NCBI GenBank assembly: GCA_900556625.1
Contig: USPQ01000008.1
Span: 1 to 64,000, forward strand
Length of the DNA stretch: 64,000 nt
Source: an uncultured Bacteroides sp.
GTDB lineage: Bacteria; Bacteroidota; Bacteroidia; Bacteroidales; Bacteroidaceae
Reading direction: 5' to 3'
The notes under the pieces were generated by a model that did no database searches, was not told the DNA's origin, and saw nothing but the letters and a program-made list of their open reading frames with translations. The position numbers were made by a program, and so were the translations under genes. Shown one piece after another: positions 1 through 9,087 of the stretch (positions are counted from its first letter, which is position 1; each line of letters begins with the position of its first letter).

Positions 1-130
1 TAAGCGAGACCGCTGTTCGCATTCGAGTTGTTGCCAGACCGCAAAACACAACGGCCTTTGCTACTATTGATCCAATAACCAGCCGCATAATGAGTAACAT
101 ACTTACTCGTATCTGCATTATGAACCCTGC
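1..130 (-). other. Candidate diversity-generating retroelement variable region (partial)
   Basis: The last visible codons of the giant tail gene encode a segment with the layout of DGR target lectins: a hydrophobic VVRLVHG strand, then CDILP, then a Tyr/Asn/Ser-rich stretch ending GRCVLRSGNNSNANSGLAY. Known phage and Bacteroides DGR targets of the C-type lectin/SUMF1 type end in a similar R-x-x-R-S-G..N..GxAYA pattern before a terminal GSRL. The last ~40 nt also use codons (TCG, GCG, AGC, CTC) unlike the AT-rich gene before them. The template repeat and reverse transcriptase would lie left of position 1, so this is inference from one half of the system. Confidence 0.5.
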
Positions 131-3100
131 TTGGCAAAATATCGCATTTTGCTCCATGTACCAAGCGTACCACACAATTTGCATTGGAAGATTCAACTGA
201 TTTCACTGTACGTTCAGTCTTTTTCACAGGATCATAAATATGGGCTATATAATCCGAAGGATACGAACTATCAGTATCAATACATCTTGCTTTGTAGAAT
301 GTTTCATAACTTGGGATATTAAATGCAATATAATCCATCCACTCTGAATCACAACCTACATAATGCTTCAAACCAAGTATAGAATTAAGAGAATTGCCAG
401 CATTACTACTATCTGCCATACCAATGGAATCCAGCTTATTTAAAATAGCGTCATGTCCTCCATTACCGACTACAGATTGTTCGTTGGTTGTTCCGTTTAA
501 TGCCCACCAAAGATTACTAATCTCTTTGTGTTGTTCATAATCCTGTAATTGGTAACCGACACCTCTCAAACGGGAAATATTCTGGAAATCCTTTGCTGTG
601 TAGTTTAGGGTAGCAATCGGCATCTCAATAGGATTACCACTACTATCGTATTTCCATTCACCTGACGTAGTGGACGTACCATTACCTTTCTTTGAGCGTA
701 CCTCACCAGAAAGACTTCGTGGCATCTTCAAACCGTCAATAGTAATAGGATAAACACCTACAAGACTGTCATTATCACCTACTGTATGTTCAGTCCATTC
801 CGGCTCAAGAGCCTCAATGCTGGCACTATCCACAGAAAGACACTCAACATCACCAATGTCGCGAAAAGAAGTAAAATAGAACCATTTTGCACCGCTAGGT
901 ACATCGCAGAATACACACTCACCTATAGAAAAGTCAAAATACGTATGACTTACGGACATAATGAATATACCAAGTACACAATTACTTTCATCAGTGAATA
1001 CACCACCTAGTCGCGCATGATTCAATCCCGGCCATTTCACCTGCTTCATACCTTTTACGTCCATCTTATAGCTGTTAGTATTAGAAGCTGTAGATATAAC
1101 ATCCTCACTCATAACCTCACCAATAACAGCATCATTCGCATACACTCCAGTGTTCTCCTTGTACAGAAGTTCAGAAAGTTTAGCCTTCTTGCTGTGTAAT
1201 GCAGTTGAAATAGGCTCGTTTTCCGTAACAGAAGTAATAAAATACTTCACTTGGTTCTTATAATCATTTACGCCTTTATACCAATAGTGAGGAGCATGCC
1301 AAAATATATCAAAACCCTCCCCTGCCGTATCTGCAACATCAAAGCTACTACCATCTTTCAGATAGTTGAAGTCTGTATCACTCAACTGTACACCTTCCAT
1401 TTGATTCTTCTTCGTGTTGAACGAGCATTTAAAAGCGTGGCAACCTTTCTTTATAGCAAGAGTATGTCCACTAGGAATATATGTGTTACCGTAGTCTTCA
1501 CCTGTCTTGTTTTCAGGATTGCTGTACTTCTCACATGAATCGTTATCCACAACATCATTGATTTTCACAATAGAAAATTGCGAATTATGGAGCTCTAACT
1601 GTGGAAAATATGCAGTAAGGACATTTACTTCACTCTCTTCTACAAGTTCACTCAATATCCAACGTCCTGTAATACCACTACACTGTCCACTCTCATCGTA
1701 TGCGTTCCCGTTTGCATCAAGCCCAATTGCTCCACTATCCTTTATAGAACGTAACAAATCAACACTAGCAGTTGCATTTACATTAGGAATACGTACAGTT
1801 CTGATCGCACTCGCATTAATTATCTGCTCTAAAAGTGTCATAGCATCCACATACGGACATTCATTTACAAATATCTTTGCTACCTTGCCTACACCTCCTA
1901 GCGTAAGTCCTCCGGGATAGGTCAGGTTTGGCAGATTGTTCAATACAAGTTCCGTCATCGTATCGGGCAGCGTCAATGTACTAATGGGAGCAGTTTCTGC
2001 AAGGTCTATGGTCGATAACCCTGTGCCGTCCGCATATACTTTCTCCAAACGTGGACACTTCGATGCGTTAACGCTCAATAGTTCCGTATACCGCACATCG
2101 AATACCCGCAAGAACGGCATATCGCCCAAATCAAGATTGGTCATATAGCCAGTGTTACCAGGCGACATCGTCCAATCTCCGTGCGTGTTGCTACCAAGGA
2201 AAAGTTCCTGCAACAACACCATCTTCGACAATGTATTACCGAATTGAGGGTCAATGCTGATTTCACTCAAGTCAATCATACTCATACGGTCGGCTTGATA
2301 GATGTAGAGCATGATGTTCTCGCCATGTTGGAAATTACTGAACACACCCTCTTCTCCAGCTTTCAGATAGATGCCCTGCGTGATGTTTCCACTGTCGTTA
2401 CCAATTCCGAAGTAGCCTGTCTTTGCAGCCTTAAAACGGATAACCGCCCCCTCTTTCGCACCGATACGACCACCTATATAACCGCTCTCTGCTTTGAAGT
2501 CGCCACAACGGTAGTAGCCGTCGCGGATTCTCCAACGTTGTTCGATGAACGCCGGTAGAGAAGTAAGTCCCAATCCCTGCAAAGCATAAAAATAAATATC
2601 GCTGTATCCGGTGTATTTGATATACTTACGCTCTCCGTCGTAACTTGACACCACTTTTGGCCACTTCTTCAATATTTCCGTAACGAAGTAATGGAGCGCA
2701 CCTTTCGGAGAGAATGGCCCCGAACCAATGCCGAGCGTGTCCGGAAGTGAACGCATGGTGTCAGCGATAGCCGAAAGCGTAATGGTGTTACCGTTTTGAT
2801 CCACCTCCATAGTCTGCTGTCCGCGTATGTCGTTCCACAACACGCTGCCTCGTCCTGCGTACGCGCTACTCGTCAAGTCGCCAGGGTCAACCTCTGGATC
2901 AATGGTCTGACCACCGTCATTGTCCTTGCCGTTACAGGTATCACAATCATACACCTTGTTGCAGTACATTCTTCTGGCTTCCATACCGTTTGCTCCACTA
3001 TATACTCCGTCTTTCACGCTGCAACCGTCCTCCAAGAACCACATAGGTTGCATATTCTTCGCCTGTTGGTCAACGGCGGCAAGGTAGTCCGTAAAGAGAT

Positions 3101-6100
3101 AGTACGACACAAGGCTGTACGGATTTATGTACTTCCACATCTTCGCTTTCCAAATCTCCTTCCAAGTGTCTTTAAGTTCCTCCTTGGCATAGTCGCAACT
3201 GTCACAGAACACCAACACGTTAAACAAGTCGTAAGGCACTTTGCGTCCCATAGCCAAGTCTATTTGCAGTTGGTCATCGTCTATCATACACTCGAAGTAG
3301 CGTGTCCACATCGGATAGGTCGGTTGTCCGAGTTTCAGTTTTGTTACCCACGATGATTCTGCCGTGGTCGGTTCCATCATATCATCAATGCTTCCCACTC
3401 CCTGCCACCAGTTCATGGCATCATAAGTCAGCAGTTCATAACCGCTTACAGGATTCAACACCTTACCTGTTATCTGCCACTTGCCATCTACCTGCTTCAT
3501 TTCTCCGCTTTGTGCAGTCCAAGCACCGCTCTCGTATGCCATAAAGCGGTAGTTCTCGCCACAATAAAGGGAGAGCATATAGAGTTTACTTTTGTCTGTG
3601 GTACTATCGCTTTTGAAGCGTGATTCAATTTCATCAAGGGTTTCGTCTCTTCTGCCGAAGTATTCGATGAAGTCGCCATAGTTCAAACACCCTTTGTTGT
3701 AGCCGGGTGTGTCTTTAAAACCGAGTGCCACCTGCTCGCCTTTATCCTCTTTCCAATTACCTTTGGCATGGAACCAAGCATCGGTAAGACTTTCCATAGT
3801 CGAACGGAATGCGGCAATCGGGTGGTTGGCAGTCGAATGGTTCATCGTCAATCCGCTCAATGATATGTCTCCTTTTACCCATGTTCCGTCAAAGGCACGT
3901 TGTGCCGGAGTCAGATAGTTGTTGCCAAGGGCACGATATGTAGCATTCATAAGGTTACAAACTCCGCAGTCATTGGCATTGCTACTATCGGAGTAGTCCA
4001 CCTTTACCGTGATGATTTTCACAGGTATAGAATTCTCGCCTACACGTACATAGCCTAATTTCATCAGGTCATACGAAACCTTTGCATCTTCGTTGGTATA
4101 TTCCGGATAGATAGGAGAAACTTCCCAACCGTCATTCTTCTGAAGATAGAAACGGTCATTCTTGATAGGACGCTTTGCCGATGTCGTTCCCTGTCTGCGC
4201 CATTGCACATTGATAGCCTTGAAGCTGCGCCAAGGTCGTTTGGGATCATAGTAGAATAGTGTGCATTTGAACTTCTTACTCGTGTCAATATCTCCGTCAA
4301 AGGTGTCAAAAGTCTGCTGATCATTCACAACTACATAGTAAGGGATACCTTTGGCGGCAAGAGATTCAAGAGTCGGACGGTTTTGCGTATCAAGCAAATT
4401 CTCCCTCTCATATTCATCAATCATCGCTGTTGTGTCGGTCAGTTTGCACAAGTAATTTCTAAATGCCTGTGCCCACTCGTAGTAACTGTTGTAAGCAAGG
4501 ATGTAATAAAGGTATAGGTCTCCCTCTGTTCCGTCAAAAGTGACAGTCTTTGAGTTGAGAATAGCTCCGCTGTTACTGATATATCCTATACAGCCCACCT
4601 CTTCGCCATCCAAATACAGCTTCATGCATGAATAGTTGCTGCCACCACGGGTTACAAAGATAGTTGAAGGCTCTACAACGATAGCCATAGTGTGCTTTTC
4701 TCCGTTCTTAAAAGAGCGTTCTACCAATGCCGGCTGACCTGTTTTGCAGAAAATAGCAACCTTGTTTCCGCATACATAGAATCCGGCACCGCTGTCGGCA
4801 TCGTAACACTCTATGAGTTTTGAGCTGGCTTCCTTGATGTTCTTGGTCGCAAAAGCGAATTGGAAAGCACAACCACTAGCACTTTCTACGGACGGATTTC
4901 CGAAAGGACGGTAATCCAATATCTCGGCTGTCACATTCTCGGCAATGCGCAAAGAGCGTTCATTCAGATAGTCTATAAATCCGTTGCTTGACCAGTTCGC
5001 ACCTTTGATTTCCATCTTTACCCCATTGTTGATAATGGTGTGGTCACTTTCACTGTTGCTTCGTGTGGAGAAGTCATACCCAAACAAAGCACCGTCCTTG
5101 ATGGCAATGTCAATGGCACTTCCTTTAACCGTCACTTCTATTTCATTGGTACTGACACTTCCACTTTCAGCGTGTACAGTAATACTTTGGCTTCCGTCCG
5201 CCTTATAGCCGCTTATCTGCTTGTTCACGATAATCGTTTCAGCAATCATGGCATCAACAGAAGTAACCTTTTCTTCATCATAGAAGACATCAATATGCGT
5301 TTCTGTCTTGCCAGGTGTATAGGCAGCTACTTCTACGGTCAGATTGTCATACAGACGCAATGTACCATTGTTCTTGTCATTGAAACGGAGGGCGACAATA
5401 GGTGTGCTATTATTCTCGTCTATGCACATAAGGGCTGAATAGATGGTATTGCCTTTTACCCCCGACTTGCTTTCCGTACCGAAGATACGCACAGGATATG
5501 CACCATGCGAGAGCCGTTCACCACCACCAAACACATCGTTCGGATTTACGGATATACTCTTGGTATAACTGTCGCTTACCATTGCTTCACCGAGTTTCTT
5601 CCATTCTCCGTTGTAGTACATTTCCACGGTCGCAAGTATGGATGATGTGTTATTGGGAAATTTATAAAACTGTCCGATGTTCTTGGCGGATCCACCTACG
5701 GTAAGAACAGTGTCACTTGTGTAGTTCAATGCCATAGGCTGCTCCACGGTGATGTCCACGGCTACTACTGTAATGGCTTTCTTCTTAGTATTTCCGTCAG
5801 CATCTGTAGCTTGCACAAAGAAACTCTTGCTCGCCGCTCCGCTGAAATAGCCAGTAAAGTCAAGTTCAAACTTGTAGTCTGTGGCACTTGCAGAACCTAC
5901 GATATTCATGTCCTCGCTAAATAGGGTTAGTCCCGTACTTGCATCAATTATGCTCACATTACGGATAACGCCAAGTGTTTCTACACCTCCCGGATAACTC
6001 ACACTACGTAGGGCCACATTAATTTTTATGTCAGAACCGAACGCTACAATGGGAGCGACATCCTCAAAATAAATGGATAGGGTACTGTCCTCGCTGGAAC

Positions 6101-7841
6101 CGCCTCCACCTCCGTTCTTAGGTATTTTCAGTATCACATCTTCTATTTGTCCACCATTCAGGTTCACAGCTTTGTAGTAGATATAATCCTCATCGCTTTC
6201 CTCGTCAAAACCAGCGATTGCTTTTTCCTGCATCGCGTAAGCACCGCCTGTTGAAAGTGCATCTTTTCCTCCCTCTGCTGGGGTGTCCGATGTTTCCACC
6301 TTGCCACCTCCGTTTCCAAAGGCTACCCACGGCTTCAAATCATCCGGGTTTACATCGCTTACTTCTCGTGTAAATTGATAGGCAAGCCATACAGGTGCAC
6401 CGTTGGTGTCGCTCTCTGCAGTCTTGAATGTCACTACAATACCGCTCTTAATGTATGCCACTCCGCTCTCTTGCTCAAGGTCAATAATTGCTTTTATGGC
6501 GGTGGATAGCGTATATTCCACATCTTTGCACAGGGCGTTTACATTGATTGTGTTGCCAACGCTTTCTCCGTTGGAAGCTCCGAAGTCCGTCCAGTTGCTT
6601 TCCTTATTCCAATCATCAGTGATAACCCATTGTTTGGACTGCCAACCTGCTTCAGTCTGAAAGGTAAGCACAACACCTGGTATTTGCAAAGATTCAGCAC
6701 ATTCGGATGTCGCACATCTATCAAGAGCCACCGAGAATGTTATCTTACGATTAGTAAGCCCAAAGAGTTGGTTCACATTTACTACGCTTCGTGCTACTAT
6801 CTGTTTGTAATGGGACAACAATACGTTCTTGTTTTCCGTAATATCTTCATTGGCTTGTAGCATTTTCTGCTTTAAATCCGCACCCTCATCGCCCGGAAAT
6901 GCGGTCGAACTTGTATAGCCAAGGGCGAGATCTGAACCAATGATAACAAGTGCCGAACCGCTCCAACGATAAGTCTTGTTTGTAATTGTGTCAGAATACA
7001 CCTTATCCGAAACAGGAGTTATCCCGTCAATAGTTTCATTTCCAAACAATTCGGAATCCAGCCAGTTGTTGTAATATACACCGTCATAGAAAAGAACAAG
7101 CGAATCGGTGTCCTTATGGTAGTAAATCTTACATCCATCATCCGTTGAACTTTTCCCGATAGACGATGGTTGAACAACCACTTTTTCCACGAAACCGTCG
7201 AAATCTTTCACATCATCCATAGAAGCCGGTAAATAACGGCTAGGTACTTTACCATACTCATTAAGAGGTGCAATACCACCATTTTCTCCTTTCGTTCCCT
7301 TAAAGTCATTCAATTGGTTTCCTACCTCATTCGCTTTGGCACTTGCTTTGTTGGCGGTGTCTTTGGTTGTATTTACCTGTTCCTGCAAAGAATTGACACT
7401 ATTCCCAAGTGTAGTAAGGTTAGTATCTTGCGAGTTATTTTTATCCTCTATATCCGATACATCATCTTGTAATTTAGTAATATCTTCTTGTAGCTTTTCA
7501 ACAGCTTCGTTAAATTTACCACTGTCTATAGAAGGATTACCACCTGTCTGTCCAGTTGGAACCCACTCGCCTCCATCACCCACGTATATAGGAGCAGGTA
7601 AGGAAAGCCCGACAAGTGCCCACCAACCGTCATGCGGAAACGGGTAGGCTGCTTTCAATTTTTCAATAGTAGTAAAGAGACCTTTACTAGCTGCTTTGAT
7701 ATTCTTTGCCTCAAGCCACCCCTCTATTTTTACGTTTCCTTTTAAATGGGTTTTACCTTGGACGGTAACATCTCCACCTACTGCCGCATTACGACTGACG
7801 GAAACATCACCATCTATCTGTGTTGATTTTATCGAACTCAT
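1..7841 (-). CDS. Giant phage tail fibre/adhesin-like protein, C-terminus cut by window edge
   Basis: An uninterrupted minus-strand frame begins with ATG at 7841 and is still open at the window edge, giving at least 2,613 residues. The start overlaps the stop of the upstream gene (ATGA), suggesting coupled translation. Visible parts, with rough residues: a beta-rich N-terminus with GDV-type repeats (1-50); a coiled coil (105-178); a Gly linker (about 576) followed by Ig-like beta segments (580-900); a LamG/concanavalin-like segment (about 920-1115); a stretch faintly like CotH proteins (about 1155-1230, weak); leucine-rich-type repeats (about 1890-2005); and a C-terminal C-type-lectin-like region (about 2430 onward). 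It is the last visible gene of the capsid operon. The role inferred is host-surface binding by the virion. The domain names are by eye and need profile searches. Confidence 0.85.
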   Translation of the reverse strand, partial: MSSIKSTQIDGDVSVSRNAAVGGDVTVQGKTHLKGNVKIEGWLEAKNIKAASKGLFTTIEKLKAAYPFPHDGWWALVGLSLPAPIYVGDGGEWVPTGQTGGNPSIDSGKFNEAVEKLQEDITKLQDDVSDIEDKNNSQDTNLTTLGNSVNSLQEQVNTTKDTANKASAKANEVGNQLNDFKGTKGENGGIAPLNEYGKVPSRYLPASMDDVKDFDGFVEKVVVQPSSIGKSSTDDGCKIYYHKDTDSLVLFYDGVYYNNWLDSELFGNETIDGITPVSDKVYSDTITNKTYRWSGSALVIIGSDLALGYTSSTAFPGDEGADLKQKMLQANEDITENKNVLLSHYKQIVARSVVNVNQLFGLTNRKITFSVALDRCATSECAESLQIPGVVLTFQTEAGWQSKQWVITDDWNKESNWTDFGASNGESVGNTINVNALCKDVEYTLSTAIKAIIDLEQESGVAYIKSGIVVTFKTAESDTNGAPVWLAYQFTREVSDVNPDDLKPWVAFGNGGGKVETSDTPAEGGKDALSTGGAYAMQEKAIAGFDEESDEDYIYYKAVNLNGGQIEDVILKIPKNGGGGGSSEDSTLSIYFEDVAPIVAFGSDIKINVALRSVSYPGGVETLGVIRNVSIIDASTGLTLFSEDMNIVGSASATDYKFELDFTGYFSGAASKSFFVQATDADGNTKKKAITVVAVDITVEQPMALNYTSDTVLTVGGSAKNIGQFYKFPNNTSSILATVEMYYNGEWKKLGEAMVSDSYTKSISVNPNDVFGGGERLSHGAYPVRIFGTESKSGVKGNTIYSALMCIDENNSTPIVALRFNDKNNGTLRLYDNLTVEVAAYTPGKTETHIDVFYDEEKVTSVDAMIAETIIVNKQISGYKADGSQSITVHAESGSVSTNEIEVTVKGSAIDIAIKDGALFGYDFSTRSNSESDHTIINNGVKMEIKGANWSSNGFIDYLNERSLRIAENVTAEILDYRPFGNPSVESASGCAFQFAFATKNIKEASSKLIECYDADSGAGFYVCGNKVAIFCKTGQPALVERSFKNGEKHTMAIVVEPSTIFVTRGGSNYSCMKLYLDGEEVGCIGYISNSGAILNSKTVTFDGTEGDLYLYYILAYNSYYEWAQAFRNYLCKLTDTTAMIDEYERENLLDTQNRPTLESLAAKGIPYYVVVNDQQTFDTFDGDIDTSKKFKCTLFYYDPKRPWRSFKAINVQWRRQGTTSAKRPIKNDRFYLQKNDGWEVSPIYPEYTNEDAKVSYDLMKLGYVRVGENSIPVKIITVKVDYSDSSNANDCGVCNLMNATYRALGNNYLTPAQRAFDGTWVKGDISLSGLTMNHSTANHPIAAFRSTMESLTDAWFHAKGNWKEDKGEQVALGFKDTPGYNKGCLNYGDFIEYFGRRDETLDEIESRFKSDSTTDKSKLYMLSLYCGENYRFMAYESGAWTAQSGEMKQVDGKWQITGKVLNPVSGYELLTYDAMNWWQGVGSIDDMMEPTTAESSWVTKLKLGQPTYPMWTRYFECMIDDDQLQIDLAMGRKVPYDLFNVLVFCDSCDYAKEELKDTWKEIWKAKMWKYINPYSLVSYYLFTDYLAAVDQQAKNMQPMWFLEDGCSVKDGVYSGANGMEARRMYCNKVYDCDTCNGKDNDGGQTIDPEVDPGDLTSSAYAGRGSVLWNDIRGQQTMEVDQNGNTITLSAIADTMRSLPDTLGIGSGPFSPKGALHYFVTEILKKWPKVVSSYDGERKYIKYTGYSDIYFYALQGLGLTSLPAFIEQRWRIRDGYYRCGDFKAESGYIGGRIGAKEGAVIRFKAAKTGYFGIGNDSGNITQGIYLKAGEEGVFSNFQHGENIMLYIYQADRMSMIDLSEISIDPQFGNTLSKMVLLQELFLGSNTHGDWTMSPGNTGYMTNLDLGDMPFLRVFDVRYTELLSVNASKCPRLEKVYADGTGLSTIDLAETAPISTLTLPDTMTELVLNNLPNLTYPGGLTLGGVGKVAKIFVNECPYVDAMTLLEQIINASAIRTVRIPNVNATASVDLLRSIKDSGAIGLDANGNAYDESGQCSGITGRWILSELVEESEVNVLTAYFPQLELHNSQFSIVKINDVVDNDSCEKYSNPENKTGEDYGNTYIPSGHTLAIKKGCHAFKCSFNTKKNQMEGVQLSDTDFNYLKDGSSFDVADTAGEGFDIFWHAPHYWYKGVNDYKNQVKYFITSVTENEPISTALHSKKAKLSELLYKENTGVYANDAVIGEVMSEDVISTASNTNSYKMDVKGMKQVKWPGLNHARLGGVFTDESNCVLGIFIMSVSHTYFDFSIGECVFCDVPSGAKWFYFTSFRDIGDVECLSVDSASIEALEPEWTEHTVGDNDSLVGVYPITIDGLKMPRSLSGEVRSKKGNGTSTTSGEWKYDSSGNPIEMPIATLNYTAKDFQNISRLRGVGYQLQDYEQHKEISNLWWALNGTTNEQSVVGNGGHDAILNKLDSIGMADSSNAGNSLNSILGLKHYVGCDSEWMDYIAFNIPSYETFYKARCIDTDSSYPSDYIAHIYDPVKKTERTVKSVESSNANCVVRLVHGAKCDILPSRVHNADTSKYVTHYAAGYWINSSKGRCVLRSGNNSNANSGLA

Positions 7842-8476
7842 ATTAATACTGATTTAGCTAATTCGTTCAATGCAGAGCTTTTCTCCACATCACCGAACGT
7901 TGTTAATACTAATGCGGCAATAGTATACACCACCGCGTCATAACATCGCTGACAAATCTCTATCGCACCGTATTTGTCTATCTTGGGATAAGGAAGATAA
8001 ACCGCACGACTGACCGTTGCATCCTGACTTTTACAAGAATAAAACTCTAATACCCTCCCCTCTGGTCGTATAGAAATAGCACATACAGGACGTTGTGTAG
8101 TGCCACGTATTCCTTTGAACCGGGAAGATTGCTTCTCGTATTCAGGATCGTCGACATTTATAGGGTAGAATACTGCACGCTCCCAATCGCTCATCTGGAA
8201 AACAACAAAACGCATAAAATCCTCCGGCAATAACACCCAACCACTTTCACATTTCTGCCAATACACCTCATCTCCGAAGTTATGTCCTCCATCGAGTAGA
8301 TAAGGAGGTGCAGAACTGTGCACACGTTTTACAGCCTCAATAATCTTTGATTTAATGATGTCGTTTAATGCAAGCGTGTCTACATCACCAATTTCTTTCA
8401 ATACATCACTCGTTGTGTTTTGGTCAAGTGCTATACGAACATCTCCAGCTATCTCGTCAAGATGATATACCGTCAT
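7838..8476 (-). CDS. Probable head-tail connector/ring protein
   Basis: 212 residues, in the capsid operon between a small LEM/HeH-like protein gene and the tail gene, whose ATG overlaps this stop codon. The sequence has no signal peptide or membrane segment. It starts with a helical region (LDEIAGDVRIALDQN...), has a central mixed segment with WVLLPEDFMRFVVFQMSDWERAV, and ends in a helical CQRCYDAVVYTIAALVLTTF region. Proteins of this size and position in Bacteroides podovirus-like and crAss-like phages form rings between portal and tail. I cannot recognise a named family by motif, so the connector role comes from gene order and general character. Confidence 0.55.
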   Translation of the reverse strand: MTVYHLDEIAGDVRIALDQNTTSDVLKEIGDVDTLALNDIIKSKIIEAVKRVHSSAPPYLLDGGHNFGDEVYWQKCESGWVLLPEDFMRFVVFQMSDWERAVFYPINVDDPEYEKQSSRFKGIRGTTQRPVCAISIRPEGRVLEFYSCKSQDATVSRAVYLPYPKIDKYGAIEICQRCYDAVVYTIAALVLTTFGDVEKSSALNELAKSVLI

Positions 8477-8493
8477 ACGCTATTACTTTATTA

Positions 8494-9003
8494 TTACAAT
8501 CCTTCGAACTCTATTCCATGAGCTGCAGCTTGTTCCAGAATGGCTTTAGTAGAACGCATAGAAGTACGGCTGATACCGAATTTGTCAGCAAGATAATCCT
8601 TAGCAGCTGCAATATCACTCATTTTGACCTTGCAAACAGTTTCATCATTCCCTGCCCCTGCGTTATCTTCCGTCTCTCCGTTTTGCTCAACGTTCTCGTT
8701 GTTATCCAATTCAGTCTTGTCTACATTCTCAACAGCCGGAATTTCTTTCTGATTCTTTAAAGAAGTAACCTTTTGTTTGTCTGTCGCCTTTCTTTCAGCA
8801 CTTTGCCCCTGTGAAGTTTGGAGTCTAAACAACTTTCCAAAGTTGTAATGTCTCTCTATTGACCTTTGTAAGATTTCATTATCTGTGGTAAATACACTAC
8901 TACCATTTGACAAGGGAGTAAACGTTATATGAAAATTCTTTTTGCTTGGAAGCACAACATTAATACTAATATTGGTGTTCGCTATGTAAGTTTTAATAAT
9001 CAT
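8494..9003 (-). CDS. Small virion-associated protein with C-terminal HeH/LEM-like helix pair
   Basis: 169 residues. The N-terminal ~60 residues are beta-rich (MIIKTYIANTNISINVVLP and on). The middle (about 65-120) is low-complexity and acidic/Asn-rich, a flexible linker. The last ~40 residues (MSDIAAAKDYLADKFGISRT...) look like a helix-extended-loop-helix module of the HeH/LEM/SAP kind, common at the ends of phage head and head-tail proteins. It follows the capsid gene by 84 nt, across a terminator-like hairpin, and precedes the connector candidate by 17 nt. Head fibre, head completion or adaptor protein are all possible. Confidence 0.5.
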   Translation of the reverse strand: MIIKTYIANTNISINVVLPSKKNFHITFTPLSNGSSVFTTDNEILQRSIERHYNFGKLFRLQTSQGQSAERKATDKQKVTSLKNQKEIPAVENVDKTELDNNENVEQNGETEDNAGAGNDETVCKVKMSDIAAAKDYLADKFGISRTSMRSTKAILEQAAAHGIEFEGL

Positions 9004-9018
9004 ATTGTCGAATGAATT

Positions 9019-9043
9019 AAAAAGGGGATAGGACTTCTATCCC
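9019..9043 (-). terminator. Terminator-like hairpin between capsid gene and downstream connector genes
   Basis: On the minus strand GGGATAG pairs perfectly with CTATCCC across a 5-nt loop, and the stem is followed by a run of five T. It lies directly after the capsid stop but inside an otherwise co-directional operon. Partial termination would make capsid mRNA more abundant than that of the connector and tail genes; that effect is inferred. Confidence 0.6.
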
Positions 9044-9087
9044 ATCCCCCGATTAATAATTTGATTTATTTATACTCTAATTAAGAA

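Noticed and set aside
131..7647. Many short plus-strand frames in the first 7.6 kb
   Set aside because: They overlap a single open minus-strand frame that runs the whole stretch and translates to a coherent tail protein.
9025..9043. Hairpin as a possible att or small RNA
   Set aside because: Its T tract and place after the capsid stop fit a terminator better.
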